DNA of 64,000 nt from Planctomycetota bacterium (GCA_016712275.1 JADJRI010000001.1:186001-250000), one strand, 5' to 3'; counted from the first letter of the stretch, positions 28,024 through 37,337 are shown. The notes: generated from the sequence alone by a model not told the origin. Translations and numbers: made by a program.

Positions 28024-28539
28024 CTAAACGATCAACTGCCAAATCCCCACATCCAGCCATCGCCCGAATTTGAATCCGACATTGCGCAGCACGCCGACTT
28101 CGCTAAACCCCACGCGCTTGTGCAGCGCCTTGCTCGCCGCCTGATCGTCTGAAATCTGTGCAACAATGGTGCGATGGCCCGATGCCCGCGCGCGGCGAAT
28201 CAACTCATCTAGAATCGTCCGCCCCACGCCGCTGCCGTGGGCATCATGTCTGACATACACCGAATTCTCCACGGTCTGTCGATAGGCGCACCGGGAATTC
28301 CATTTCGACAGCGTGCCCCAGCCCACCACGTCGCCGAGTCGCTCCGCCACAATGGCCGGATGCACATCGGAATGGGCCTCCAGCCAGGACTTCCAATACC
28401 CCTCGCCCTCGGGCTCCGTTGCAAACGTACACGTCGACGTTCTCACAAAGTGATTGTAAATCTCGGCGATGCGCGGCAGATCGGCTGCCGTCGCATCGCG
28501 CAATGAAACAGTCGTGGACTTTTCCATATCCGAAAGCAC
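28024..28539 (-). CDS. GNAT N-acetyltransferase (phosphinothricin acetyltransferase-like)
   Basis: This is a 171-residue single-domain GNAT enzyme using acetyl-CoA. The N-terminal DLPRIAEIYNHFVRTSTCTF is typical of the Pat/MnaT (YncA) subgroup, which acetylates L-methionine derivatives or phosphinothricin-like amino acids. The CoA-binding motif A is YVRHDAHGSGVGRTILDELI. The C-terminal LHKRVGFSEVGVLRNVGFKF fits the same subgroup. The length is normal. It is convergent with the VTT gene and divergent from the MOSC gene. The substrate is not predictable beyond a small amino-acid amine. Confidence 0.88.
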   Translation of the reverse strand: MLSDMEKSTTVSLRDATAADLPRIAEIYNHFVRTSTCTFATEPEGEGYWKSWLEAHSDVHPAIVAERLGDVVGWGTLSKWNSRCAYRQTVENSVYVRHDAHGSGVGRTILDELIRRARASGHRTIVAQISDDQAASKALHKRVGFSEVGVLRNVGFKFGRWLDVGIWQLIV

Positions 28540-28701
28540 ACCTGAAAAACGACCGTGCCCGGCCGGTCGCGAACCGCCTCGTGAAACCGGCCGTACGAGG
28601 ACTATACTAGCAGATCACGCGCGTCGTTCGCGCGATGGATCATGGATGCGCCGAATCATTGTCGGCGGCCAGACCCACTTGTCGTAACGGTTGCAGAACG
28701 C

Positions 28702-29334
28702 ATGCGAATTCACTCTCTCAACATCGGCGAACCCCAGTCCATGACGCGAAACGGCAAGACCGTCACGACTTCAATGAACCGAACGCCCGTCGCCGAACCC
28801 ACGCAATTGGAGATTCTGGGCTTTGTCGGCGATAAGGCCGCCAACGGTAAAGTCCACGGCGGACCGGACAAGGCCGTCTGCTGCTACCCGATGGAGCATT
28901 ATCCCTATTTTCGCGAAAAACTCGCCGCGCCGCTCGACATTCCGGCATTCGGTGAAAACCTGACCACCGAGGGACTGTTCGAAAGCGAGGTCTGCATCGG
29001 CGATGTGTTTCAAATCGGCCGGGCCACTGTCCAGATTTCGCAACCCCGCCAGCCGTGCGGCACCCTTGCCCTGAGAAACGGAAATCCCGAATTGCCCAAA
29101 TGGGTGAACGAAAAACTCTACACCGGATTTTACTTTCGCGTTCTCAAACCGGGAATCGTCCGTGTCCATGATGCCGTCAAACTGATCGAACGGCCGAACG
29201 CTGGTGCCACAGTAGAGACACTCTCGATTGCCATGTTAAACAAGCAGACGCCGCGCGGGCAAATCGAGCAATGGGTCGCCCTGCCCGAGCTCTCACAATC
29301 CTGGCGCGAAACATTTACACAGCGCTTGGGATAA
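28702..29334 (+). CDS. MOSC domain-containing protein (YiiM-like)
   Basis: MOSC domains bind molybdenum cofactor or carry sulfur. The start at 28702 gives MRIHSLNIGEPQSM and a protein of about 210 residues. Family motifs seen are GFVGDKAANGKVHGG, DKAVCCYPMEHYPYF, FGENLTTEGLFE and the core QPRQPCGTL with the conserved Cys. The C-terminal 3-alpha segment follows (ETLSIAMLNKQTP). YiiM-type proteins reduce N-hydroxylated substrates in some bacteria. No molybdenum genes are adjacent. The longer upstream frame (from 28642) is less likely because it lacks family similarity. Confidence 0.86.
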   Translation: MRIHSLNIGEPQSMTRNGKTVTTSMNRTPVAEPTQLEILGFVGDKAANGKVHGGPDKAVCCYPMEHYPYFREKLAAPLDIPAFGENLTTEGLFESEVCIGDVFQIGRATVQISQPRQPCGTLALRNGNPELPKWVNEKLYTGFYFRVLKPGIVRVHDAVKLIERPNAGATVETLSIAMLNKQTPRGQIEQWVALPELSQSWRETFTQRLG

Positions 29335-29396
29335 CGGCAATTCAGTCGTCGAGCGTGACGTCCACTGAGTTGTTTCGCAGCATTGGTATGAGATGG

Positions 29397-30887
29397 TTAT
29401 GAAAACGCATGCGCGCCGGTCACGGCCGCCGACGCCGCAATCTCATCAAGTTCGCCATTTCGCTCTCTGCCATTGCCGCGCGTCAGCCAGCCCGTATTCC
29501 TTAACGTCATCGCCGCATACGGCATCACCCACGAAAAGCATGCCACCGAAAATGCCTGATAAACCAGCAACCAAACCCAGTCCCCGTCGCGTTCGTTGAT
29601 GTAGTACACCACGGCCATCAATATCGAAAAGGCCAGCATTGCCGCGACATATCGCAATACAAAGCCATCGCTGACCATCGCCAATGCCGCGCTGTGGCTG
29701 ATCAAGACGGGCGACACCAGCAGCGACAGCATCACCAGCACCATGTTCAGCCGAAATGCAAACAGCGGCCCCGCCCGAAACCGCGTGAACAAAAATCGAC
29801 ACGTCACGATCGTCTCGCGAATGTTGCTCCGGGCCCAGCGCAAGAACATCTTCGCCATGCCCGAATAGCTCTCCGGCGCGCGGCTCATGACCACCGCGTT
29901 CTGCTGATAGGCCGTCAGCCCGCCCTCGCGAAGTAACAAATTGGTCATGGCCCGATCTTCACCGGTTGCGCAGGCCTGACCCAAGAATCGCTGGTTCATC
30001 CATTCGCCCAGAACGCCGCGAACCGCCGATGCACGGTACAAACTGAGCGCCCCCGGCGCGCAAAAGACACCGTCGAATGCGGCCTGATAGGCACGGACAA
30101 ACTTGAAGGACAGGCTGTAATAGCACTTCATGAACCGCGTAAAAAGATTGTGACCGGCGTTCAACGCTTCGACGCAACCCGCCACACAAACCACGCGCGG
30201 GTCGCGCCGCATCGGCGCGACACCGCACCGTAGCGCCTCCGGCCGGAGCAGGCTGTCCGAATCGGTCGTGGCCCAAATGTCGCCGCGGGCATGCGAGAAG
30301 CCCAGATGCAGCGCCTGCCGCTTCCCGCGATTCACCGCGTGCCGCAATACTGTCACTTGCACGCGATCACCCACCTCGCACGCGGCGGCCTCGATGTGCC
30401 GCCAGGTGTCATCCGTGCTGCCGTCATCGATCGCGATAATCTCGAAACGATCGCCGGGGTAGTCGCTTGCCGCCGCCGCGCGAATGCACTCGCCGACCAG
30501 CGCGCCTTCGTTGTAGGCAGGAATGATCAGCGAAAGCGACGGCAACTCCGCATCAGCCGGTGCCGGTTCCGCCCGGTATCGGCGCCAGAGAATCAGCCGC
30601 CAGCCGAGCGACCCAAACACAACCAGTCCATAACATGCAAGGAAATAATGCCAAATATATGACACTCCAGTTTGTGAGAGGGAGCGAACGCCTCGCGGGC
30701 TCCCTAACGAATTCCACGCAGCGAACAGCAGGACGGCCGTCGCGCAGACGATGAGCAGCTTCAGAAAGGGTTCGGCATGCCGCCAAATTCGGCTGTCGGC
30801 GTGAACCGGGAAACCCTGGCGATTTACGGCAACGGCTCGCTTCGGATCGCCGGACACATTCAATGTTCTTTCAAGCTCCCTCAACAT
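29397..30887 (-). CDS. Membrane glycosyltransferase family 2 (processive, hyaluronan/cellulose-synthase-like)
   Basis: This 496-residue GT2 enzyme has two N-terminal helices, a cytoplasmic GT-A domain and C-terminal helices. Motifs are LSLIIPAYNEGALVGECI, IAIDDGSTDDTW (UDP binding), WATTDSDSLLRPEAL (DxD metal site), TGEDRAMTNLLL (catalytic ED) and FLRWARSNIRE in place of Q-x-x-RW. The layout fits polymerising transferases such as NodC or HasA, or poly-N-acetylglucosamine synthase. It probably makes or extends an extracellular polysaccharide from a nucleotide sugar. Diguanylate cyclases elsewhere in the window could control such a polymer, but no PilZ domain is visible in this protein. Confidence 0.9.
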   Translation of the reverse strand: MLRELERTLNVSGDPKRAVAVNRQGFPVHADSRIWRHAEPFLKLLIVCATAVLLFAAWNSLGSPRGVRSLSQTGVSYIWHYFLACYGLVVFGSLGWRLILWRRYRAEPAPADAELPSLSLIIPAYNEGALVGECIRAAAASDYPGDRFEIIAIDDGSTDDTWRHIEAAACEVGDRVQVTVLRHAVNRGKRQALHLGFSHARGDIWATTDSDSLLRPEALRCGVAPMRRDPRVVCVAGCVEALNAGHNLFTRFMKCYYSLSFKFVRAYQAAFDGVFCAPGALSLYRASAVRGVLGEWMNQRFLGQACATGEDRAMTNLLLREGGLTAYQQNAVVMSRAPESYSGMAKMFLRWARSNIRETIVTCRFLFTRFRAGPLFAFRLNMVLVMLSLLVSPVLISHSAALAMVSDGFVLRYVAAMLAFSILMAVVYYINERDGDWVWLLVYQAFSVACFSWVMPYAAMTLRNTGWLTRGNGRERNGELDEIAASAAVTGAHAFS

Positions 30888-31273
30888 GTTGTTATCGTTC
30901 CCATTTCATCTCAAAAAAATCGGCCATGGATCTGATCGATTTCAAGTTGATACCGACGCTCGGATACATGGCACTAGCCAATCCACAGCGGAGTTTCCAT
31001 GATAATCCACCAATTCCCACTGCAACCCCTTGTACCGATTCCAACTCATACATTCCAGTAGACCCGCATCCCCCGCCTTTCGTTAGCATCGAATATTGAG
31101 CCTCTTCGCTTCTCACAACCTCTGCCTCCCCGGTTCCGGGAACCCTTAATCAACCAGTCTCGCCTGCACTAGACCCAATAACCTCGCGCCACTTCGCATA
31201 TTCCGGAAAAACCCTATGATACGTCTCGAAGCATCAGACTCAGACCCAAACCGCTTATTCGGCCGTTATTTTC
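30888..31273. other. Divergent intergenic region
   Basis: These 386 bases lie between the GT2 gene (minus) and the ComEA-like gene (plus). An imperfect GGTTCCGGGAACC palindrome lies near 31133-31145, followed by CTTAAT. No convincing open frame, RNA gene or repeat is seen otherwise. Confidence 0.35.
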
Positions 31274-31723
31274 ATGGACGAACGAACGCGCATACGCGAA
31301 CAAATCAATCGAACGGCCGACCGGCAGGCGATACTGGCCGTCGAACAAACCAGAGTCGAACACACCCACCGCATCGATGCACTTGCCCTGACCGTATTTC
31401 TATTTTGCATTTTCTTCGCCGTCGTCCGCGGCCGGCCAATCAAACAACTTGAAAACGCCGACAGTTCCAACAACCAAAACGCCGTCATCCGCGGAATCGA
31501 TCCGGAAACTGCAACATGGGCGGAACTCGCGCTCCTGCCGGGATTTGGCGAATCCGCGGCCACGAAAATAGTGGCCTATCGCGACATGTGGCACGCGCGC
31601 CAACCCTCGTCGCGAATTTTCAGTTCGCCGCCGGATCTGCAAAAAGTCAGCGGAATCGGCGACAAAACAGTTCAAAGAATCCGTTCGTTCCTTCAATTTC
31701 CGAGAAGCGATCCCCGCCATTGA
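31274..31723 (+). CDS. ComEA-like helix-hairpin-helix protein
   Basis: This 149-residue protein has an N-terminal coiled stretch, one membrane helix (ALTVFLFCIFFAVV, about residues 38-52) and a C-terminal tandem helix-hairpin-helix: GIDPETATWAELALLPGFGE, SAATKIVAYRD, then SPPDLQKVSGIGDKTVQRI. The arrangement matches ComEA, the membrane DNA receptor of competence, or related HhH proteins that bind DNA non-specifically. No other competence gene is next to it, so a role in DNA uptake is inference. The STAS gene lies downstream on the same strand, behind an unusual repeat and hairpin region. Confidence 0.78.
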   Translation: MDERTRIREQINRTADRQAILAVEQTRVEHTHRIDALALTVFLFCIFFAVVRGRPIKQLENADSSNNQNAVIRGIDPETATWAELALLPGFGESAATKIVAYRDMWHARQPSSRIFSSPPDLQKVSGIGDKTVQRIRSFLQFPRSDPRH

Positions 31724-31754
31724 CAGTCCATCGAACGGCGGATACGGTTTTTCC

Positions 31755-31834
31755 CTAATAGGCCGATCTCATAGTCCCGTGTGGCACCGTCTAATAGGCA
31801 GTGAATACGGGTCTATGAGATCGGCTCTAATAGG
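31755..31834 (+). repeat. Three CTAATAGG octamers at exact 36-base spacing around a long inverted repeat
   Basis: CTAATAGG occurs at 31755-31762, 31791-31798 and 31827-31834, exactly 36 bases apart. Between them GCCGATCTCATAG (31762-31774) is perfectly inverted as CTATGAGATCGGC (31813-31825). After a T-T mismatch the pairing extends with CCCGT (31776-31780) and ACGGG (31807-31811), leaving a 26-base loop. There is no T tract, so it is not an ordinary terminator. It lies between the ComEA-like stop and the STAS start, where it could be a regulatory RNA structure, an operator array or a small mobile palindrome. Confidence 0.75.
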
Positions 31835-31904
31835 ACCCCTTGCGGGCAGCGTCCAAACCGAGTCACGAGGTCACTCGTACTCTGGCCAAACGGGTGGAAG
31901 CGAC

Positions 31905-32243
31905 ATGGCAGTCAAAGATTGGTCAGAAAACATCATCGTCGGCGAATTACAGGACGACCCCCTGTTTTCTGAAGACCTGAACATGCTTCAGGAAATGATC
32001 GAGTCTCGCCAAAATTGCAACGTGGTTCTCGATTTCGCCAACGTCAACTATCTGAACTCCTCCAACATCGCCAAGCTCCTGAAGCTCCGCAAACACATGA
32101 TCGGCAACGGCAACGGAAAGCTCCGCCTTTGTGCGATCAACACCGGCGTCTGGGGCGTTTTTCTGGTCACCGGCTTGGATAAGATCTTCGACTTCTGCGA
32201 CAACGTCGCCAGCGGCCTCGCCAGCGTCCAGCTCGAAGCCTGA
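31905..32243 (+). CDS. STAS-domain protein (anti-sigma factor antagonist-like)
   Basis: The start at 31905 has a GGAAG ribosome binding site and gives a single-domain protein of about 112 residues. Core motifs are CNVVLDFANVNYLNSSNIAK with the possible phospho-Ser in NSSN, LLKLRKHM and VFLVTGLDKIFDF. This matches SpoIIAA-like STAS proteins that bind an anti-sigma kinase in partner-switching systems. The longer frame starting at 31779 would run through the repeat and hairpin region and is unlikely. No anti-sigma kinase is adjacent, so the partner must lie elsewhere. Confidence 0.87.
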   Translation: MAVKDWSENIIVGELQDDPLFSEDLNMLQEMIESRQNCNVVLDFANVNYLNSSNIAKLLKLRKHMIGNGNGKLRLCAINTGVWGVFLVTGLDKIFDFCDNVASGLASVQLEA

Positions 32244-32381
32244 TCTTGACGATTCACAAGCCCTTTACTGCATTTGACAGACTTTCAACCCTCCGCTACG
32301 CTCACTAAGCTCTGAATTGGTAAGCCCATGCCGCACGAATGGTTACAGTGCGGATGGCCTCCTCGCCGAGGGTCACAGGTC

Positions 32382-32807
32382 ATGCACAAACGCCCAATCT
32401 ACGGCCTCGTCGCGTTTGCGGCCTTCGTCGCGATTCCCGGCTGTTTCCAGCAACAATCCAACGATCCGACCATCCTCGATTCCAAGGCCCAGCCCTATGT
32501 GGCCGATGTGCCCGTCCCGCGTAACTTTGAATTGGACGAGCGCCGATCGACCCACGATCGCAGCCCCGGCAAGCGTGAGATTCGCCATTTCTACATGGGC
32601 AAATCCAAAACGCTGGCCGCCAAAAACTTCTACATGTCCCACATGCCCGAAAAGGGCTGGGAATTGCTGAACGATGAACTCAGGAACGGCGTTTATTTTC
32701 TGAACTATCGCAACCCCGACGAAACCTGTGAAGTGAGAATCGAGGAAGTGCCGCAAGGCCGCAGCACGCGAACGCAGATTTGCGTGGAAATCAAACGAAA
32801 ATACTAA
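32382..32807 (+). CDS. Small lipoprotein of unknown function
   Basis: The internal ATG at 32382, preceded by GAGG, gives MHKRPIYGLVAFAAFVAIPGC with a clear lipobox (IPGC) and a mature protein of about 120 residues. Notable conserved-looking parts are VADVPVPRNFELDERRS, REIRHFYMGKSKTL, FYMSHMPEKGWELLN and GVYFLNYRNPDETCEV. This suggests a compact alpha/beta domain anchored in the outer membrane or periplasmic face. I do not recognise the family. It is followed by an anchored TPR-like protein on the same strand. Confidence 0.65.
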   Translation: MHKRPIYGLVAFAAFVAIPGCFQQQSNDPTILDSKAQPYVADVPVPRNFELDERRSTHDRSPGKREIRHFYMGKSKTLAAKNFYMSHMPEKGWELLNDELRNGVYFLNYRNPDETCEVRIEEVPQGRSTRTQICVEIKRKY

Positions 32808-32843
32808 CCGACCATCAGGAGGCATCGCCGGGACAACGCCGGC

Positions 32844-33716
32844 GTGCAAACCATGAAAGCAGCGAGACGACAGGAACTCCGCACTAACGACCTTTCGCAA
32901 CAGCTCGACAAGCTGGGCGAAAGCTTCAAACGAAACTCAACCGCGATGACGGCCGTCATCGTCGGTGCGATCGTGATTGTCATGGGCATCTACTGGTACT
33001 CGAATTCGAGAGCCGCCACCGTCGATCAAAGCGTTGCCCAACTATCGTACGATTCCTCGAAGGAGGACATCCGGACATTTATCGATCGCTGCAAGTCCGT
33101 CGCCAACCAGAACGTCAATGCGGATGTCACGCGCATGGCATGGCTTCGCATGGGCTCGGCCGCCATGTCCGAACTCACCAAGTCTCAAAAGCCGACGGAC
33201 GAAAACGCAAAAGCGCCCACCATGACCCGCGAAGAACTGACGGCTGCGGCAAGAGATGCGTTTGGCCGTGTCGAGTCCATTGCCGGCAATGATCCAAACC
33301 TGAAGGCCGCCGCGGGCTTTGCTCTCGGGCTTCTCGATGAAAACGCCGGTGATTTTAACGCCGCCCGCAATCGATACAACGGAATTAAGGGCGATACGCG
33401 ACTTGCCAACACGCCGTTCATCAAGCAGGCCGAATTTCGTCTTGCACAGCTCGACAACTGGGCGAAGCCGGTCGTCTTTGCCGAGCCGCCCATCCTGCCG
33501 CCGGCGCCCGATCCAACCGAAATTTCCGCAACCCCCGAAGCAACGCCCGTCAATCTCACACCGGCCGCCGTCGCGCCCAAGTCTGTAACGATTGAACAAT
33601 TGCCCGATTTCGAAAGCATGATTCCCGCGTCGACGCCGCCTGCCGATCAGACGAATGACACATCGGCGGCACCCGCTGAAGCAGCTCCGACACCGGCATC
33701 CGCCCCAGCGCCATAG
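32844..33716 (+). CDS. Membrane-anchored TPR-like (YfgM-type) protein
   Basis: This protein of up to 290 residues has a cytoplasmic basic leader, one membrane helix (AMTAVIVGAIVIVMGIYWY, about residues 34-52) and an extracytoplasmic alpha-helical domain: QSVAQLSYDSSKEDI, MAWLRMGSAAMSEL, AAARDAFGRVESI, AAAGFALGLLDENAGDFNAA. A Pro/Ala-rich tail of about 75 residues ends it. The arrangement resembles YfgM/DUF2133 periplasmic TPR proteins. The frame can start at GTG 32844 or ATG 32853. The AGGAGG at about 32817 is unusually far from both, so the start is uncertain. Confidence 0.65.
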   Translation: MQTMKAARRQELRTNDLSQQLDKLGESFKRNSTAMTAVIVGAIVIVMGIYWYSNSRAATVDQSVAQLSYDSSKEDIRTFIDRCKSVANQNVNADVTRMAWLRMGSAAMSELTKSQKPTDENAKAPTMTREELTAAARDAFGRVESIAGNDPNLKAAAGFALGLLDENAGDFNAARNRYNGIKGDTRLANTPFIKQAEFRLAQLDNWAKPVVFAEPPILPPAPDPTEISATPEATPVNLTPAAVAPKSVTIEQLPDFESMIPASTPPADQTNDTSAAPAEAAPTPASAPAP

Positions 33717-33738
33717 CCAATGTCGGCACGGAATCGCC

Positions 33739-34429
33739 ATGCTCCCGCAAACACTCAAAACCCGTGGAATTCATGCCGGCGTGCGATTCGCCCCGGCCGC
33801 AACGCTGGACAAAGCGCAGAAGCACGCGTTCCAACACAAGGCCAACGAGGGCTTTGACTGGCAGCGGCAGGAGTTTTCCCAAAGCGCCTGGCGACTCATG
33901 TCGCCGCAGTCCGACGGCGACCGGCGAAGCTTGCTCAAGTTCAGCATCCAGCGCGAGGGCTTCAACTTTGAAGATTCCTTCCCGACCTCGCCGCTGTCCG
34001 TTTTCTACGACAATTTGCGGCTGGCCACGGCGGTGGTCGAGGATGTATTTGGTCCCAAGGTCATGGTCGGCGCGGGAGTTGTCGTTCGCGTGACCGTTCA
34101 GTCCGATCCCGATGACGCACGAATGTTCCTCGGCGGCAAGTGTCTCAAGCTCGACGACCGGCTCGCGCCCCTTGGACGGCCGGTGCATGGCGTCGGGCTG
34201 AGCATGTTCCTGCCGCCGCTTCCCCGGCGAGGGGCAGCCGAACTGGCAGGCGGCGGTCAAGATCGAAACGCTGATCGAAGACGTGCGCCAGTTGTTCATC
34301 GAGGTCGACGCCCGCTGGGGCGTGCCGGCACAGTGGAACGCCCAGACGCTGATCGATCGCGTGCAGACGGCCCACAATTTCACGATGAACCAGGTGATCT
34401 CGTTTATCTCAAAGCTGGGGCAGTCCTGA
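33739..34429 (+). CDS. Conserved protein of unknown function, one frameshift
   Basis: From ATG 33739 the first frame reads MLPQTLKTRGIHAGVRFAPA, QHKANEGFDWQRQEF, REGFNFEDSFPTSPLSVFYD and VVEDVFGPKVMVGAGVVVR up to MFLPPLP. Near 34222 a one-base change moves to GEGQPNWQAAVKIETLIEDV, RQLFIEVDARWGVPAQWNAQ and FISKLGQS with a stop at 34427-34429. Read as one gene it gives about 230 residues. It has no signal peptide or membrane helix. I do not recognise the family. It follows the TPR-like gene by 22 bases, so it may be co-transcribed. Confidence 0.55.
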
Positions 34430-34483
34430 TTGCCTGCCGCCGGAAAGTGTCATTACAATGACACTAATCTTCGAAACCACTCT

Positions 34484-35690
34484 TCATGCGGCCTTGGCTT
34501 CCGGCGAGATTTCCCCGTCGCGATAGGTTGTGCCGCGCCAGCGGATCGAGCCCATGCCCGAAGCGCACCGGATCGCGTTCAGCAGCGTGCCCATCGAGAG
34601 CAGCGCGCCGATCGGATAAATCAGGCCATAGAAAAAGCCCACCCGCGACATCGAATAAAAGACGGCCATGGTCAGGAGTTGCATCACGCACCCCCCATCG
34701 CCAGATACTTCAGCATCTCCACATCGCCGCGCTCGGCGGTCAGGCCGTCCATCAAAATCGCCGCGAAAAGCGATATCCACGGAGCGAATGAAAAAGTGGC
34801 CAGCACGATCGCCGCCGCCCAAAGCCGTGCCACCGACGTGAACGATCCGCAGAAGATCCGCGTCCAGCCCGACCAGATTTGCTTCAACGTGCCATACATC
34901 CGCACCGAATAAAGATCGTGATTGCCGACGACGATGAGCCGCTGGCCGGCGGCCTTGGCGATGCGTGCCATGTGCATGTCTTCGTTGACCTGATTTCTTA
35001 CCGCCTCGTGCCCGCCGATGGCGTCATAGCACGACCGCTTCATCAGCATGAACGCGCCGTTGGCATAGGCCGTCTTGCTCTTGGGATTGTTCACGACCAG
35101 CGGGCTGAACCAGAGAATCATGACCGCACTGCAGGCCGGCTGCACCGCACGCTCCCAGAAAGAATGCGCTCGTGCGAGGGCAGCACCGAGAGAAAATCCG
35201 CGTTTCTGTCCTTCGCATATTGCATGGCGATGGCCAGCGAGTGTTTGCAGGTTTGAATGCAATCGGCATCGGTGAAGCAGAGCCATTCGCCCTCGGCCCG
35301 CTCGACGCCCTCGCGCATGGCATTGTTCTTGCCGAACCAGCCGCTGCGCAGGTGGGTTACGTGATGAACCTCCAGCCGATCGCGCTCGGCAGAAAGGCGA
35401 TCCATAATCGCCCCGGTCTCATCGCCGCTACGATCGTTGACCGCGATGATCTGCAGCTTCGGATATTCCAGTGCCGCCAACGACTTGAGACACGACTCGA
35501 TGTTCGCCGCCTCATCCTTCGCGGCCACGATGAAACTGACCGACGGCAGATCGCCGCCGACGCCGGCCGCCATCTCGGCGCGAAGCGGTTTGAGCACCCG
35601 ACTGGCAAACGACAGCACGGCCAGCCGCATGATCCAAACGCCCAGAATCAGGCCGTTGAGAGGAATGAGAATGTTGAGCAGTGTGTTCAT
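34484..35690 (-). CDS. Membrane glycosyltransferase family 2, frameshifted twice
   Basis: Three frames combine into one GT2 enzyme of about 400 residues. The first (35690 to about 35140) has an N-terminal helix (LLNILIPLNGLILGVWIM), VSFIVAAKDEAANIES, AVNDRSGDETGAIMD and CFTDADC (DxD-like). The second (about 35140 to 34690) has NPKSKTAYANGAFMLM, QVNEDMHMARIAKAAG (catalytic ED), SGWTRIFCG and a helix. The third (about 34690 to 34484) has AVFYSMSRVGFFYGLIYPIG and ends GEISPEAKAA. This matches membrane GT2 enzymes of the ceramide glucosyltransferase/CrtQ type, which glycosylate a lipid. All key residues survive the breaks, so indels rather than decay are likely. Confidence 0.72.
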
Positions 35691-36382
35691 GGAGTGGGGT
35701 CGCTCGCTTTCGGGCTGCCTGGACGCGGATCGTGGCGATTGTCTTGGGGACATCTTACGGCGGCTTGGAGAAAAGGCGAATTGGCGAATGGGAAACGGAG
35801 AAACTGCGAATAAGGAAGCCAGGAATGCAGGAAGGGAACGGCGGGGAAAACGCCGAAACGCCGAAAAGTCGATTGAGGGCTCGTCCTCGCGTGAAAGGCT
35901 GCGACGGTTTCATCGGCCGTTTCGGGGTCATTTCCATCGGAAAATCAGCCTGCTTCGAATCTGTAAGTTGTTGGTTTGGCATAAGTTCGGTATCGGTGTG
36001 CTGTGAGCCGGGCCATTTCCTTCAAAAAAAAACTCCAGGGCTGAAAATTGCTGAAATTCCCTGAACAGCGAAAGAAGAAGAGCGAATAGCGAAATGGAGG
36101 CAAACGGCGAAACGGAAGAGGGGCCGAGGGTTCAAGGGGTTGAGGGGACGAGTGGAGGAAGGTGGGCATGGGTTGACCTTTCATCTTGTAAATCTTGCTC
36201 AGCGCTCCGCAAGGGGTTTATGGGGTTGTGGATAAACGGCTTATGGATTTTGGGGGGAAATTTAGAATTGAGGCTGTAGAATGCAGAAGAATGTCGTGCG
36301 AACGGAGTAGGCGGGTTGGACTGGCGTGATTATTCTGTGCTGAATCGGAGCGGGGCGGCGTGATTCGGCCAGGGAGAGTGCC
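35691..36382. other. Purine-rich non-coding region with degenerate short repeats
   Basis: Most of these 692 bases are strongly purine-biased on the plus strand. Many imperfect copies of GCGAA(T/A)NGG-like words cluster at about 35765-35870 and 36065-36130. No open frame here shows protein-like features. It may be a decayed repeat array or spacer; I see no transposase. Confidence 0.4.
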
Positions 36383-36685
36383 GTGCTTGTGGCATTTCGG
36401 ATCCTGTCGTCGCTTATGACTTGGAGATATTGGCAAAAAAGCCGAGGGCTATCCCAAATGGCAATCGAACGGTTGTTAAAGGGTCAAGAAACTCATCCTG
36501 ACACCTTTTCTACTCTTCTTATCGATGAATTCATTGATTGGACAAAGGGCCCCCATGATCCGCCTATTGGGCCCGGGCCGGTGTTTATACAGCCTTTTCA
36601 GCCAGTTACTCCGCGCGAAGTGTTATCCGGGAAGCACTACTATGGCAAACGAGGCTGCGGCTGTATCCAATGCGCCGGTGCGTAA
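36383..36685 (+). CDS. Hypothetical small protein
   Basis: This is an open frame of 100 codons with no recognised domain. It could start at the first codon (MLVAFRIL) or at an internal ATG (MTWRYWQKS). It contains LLIDEFIDWTKGP, a Pro-rich middle (IGPGPVFIQPFQP) and a C-terminal Cys/Gly cluster (GKRGCGCIQC). The region has lower GC than its surroundings. It may be real but could be a chance frame in a gene-poor region. No ribosome binding site is clear. Confidence 0.3.
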   Translation: MLVAFRILSSLMTWRYWQKSRGLSQMAIERLLKGQETHPDTFSTLLIDEFIDWTKGPHDPPIGPGPVFIQPFQPVTPREVLSGKHYYGKRGCGCIQCAGA

Positions 36686-36845
36686 TTGAGTCAGGAGACT
36701 GTGATCCTTGCGATGTGTTTCACTTGCGCTGCAAGACCTTTTCGCTAAACTGGAATCCGGATGTCCTACCGGCGGAGTGAAGAAGGCGCGCGACAATGCT
36801 CAGCGTCAACATCGAGTCTAATGCACAGGTACGAGAGGTGAGACG

Positions 36846-37187
36846 GTGTCGGGTATTGCTCAACGAACGCTGCTTTTGGGAACACTCTGGGGATCTCTTG
36901 CCCTGTGCTTTTCTGGTCTCGCAATAGGCCTCTGGCAACCCAGAATCGGCAGCATCGCCGTCGGCGGAGGAATCCTATGCGGGTTGGCTTCGAGGGTTAT
37001 TCTGCGGCGAATACAGGCAAGACTTAGGCGCCTGGTCAGAGAAAATGACTTCCTGATCTGTCCAAAATGTGAGTATGCACTTTCCGGGTTGCCTGAGTCA
37101 GGCAAATGCCCCGAATGCGGTGCAGATTACTCTCGAAGCTCATTGGAATGTTGTTGGCGGAAGGATCTCGGGGGAATAACGGAATAA
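36846..37187 (+). CDS. Membrane protein with C-terminal zinc ribbon
   Basis: This 113-residue protein starts with GTG behind a GAGAGGTGAGAC ribosome binding site. It has two membrane helices (LLGTLWGSLALCFSGLAIGL and IGSIAVGGGILCGLASRVIL), a basic linker and a zinc ribbon CPKCEYALSGLPESGKCPEC. That ribbon (CPxCxYxLxGLPExxxCPEC) is a frequent planctomycete motif in small membrane proteins of unknown function. It stands alone between gene-poor stretches. No specific role can be assigned. Confidence 0.65.
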   Translation: MSGIAQRTLLLGTLWGSLALCFSGLAIGLWQPRIGSIAVGGGILCGLASRVILRRIQARLRRLVRENDFLICPKCEYALSGLPESGKCPECGADYSRSSLECCWRKDLGGITE

Positions 37188-37287
37188 CCGGGGGATAAAG
37201 GGGACATTCTAGAATGCCATTAAGTTAACACTGTCGATGTCCTAAGTTCTTTTACCAGGCGCACTTACGCGCGCTGGCGCAAGATGC

Positions 37288-37337
37288 GGCCTCCTGCGAT
37301 GATGTTGTTGTCAAGACGACGTCATCGAAAGGAGGCC
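37288..37337 (+). promoter_or_regulatory. Hairpin sequestering the transposase ribosome binding site
   Basis: GGCCTCC (37288-37294) is inverted as GGAGGCC (37331-37337), with an inner CGATGA/TCATCG pair. The downstream arm contains the AAAGGAGG ribosome binding site of the transposase remnant, five bases before its ATG. In an mRNA started upstream this would hide the ribosome binding site, a known way for insertion sequences to limit transposase made from outside promoters. Confidence 0.45.
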
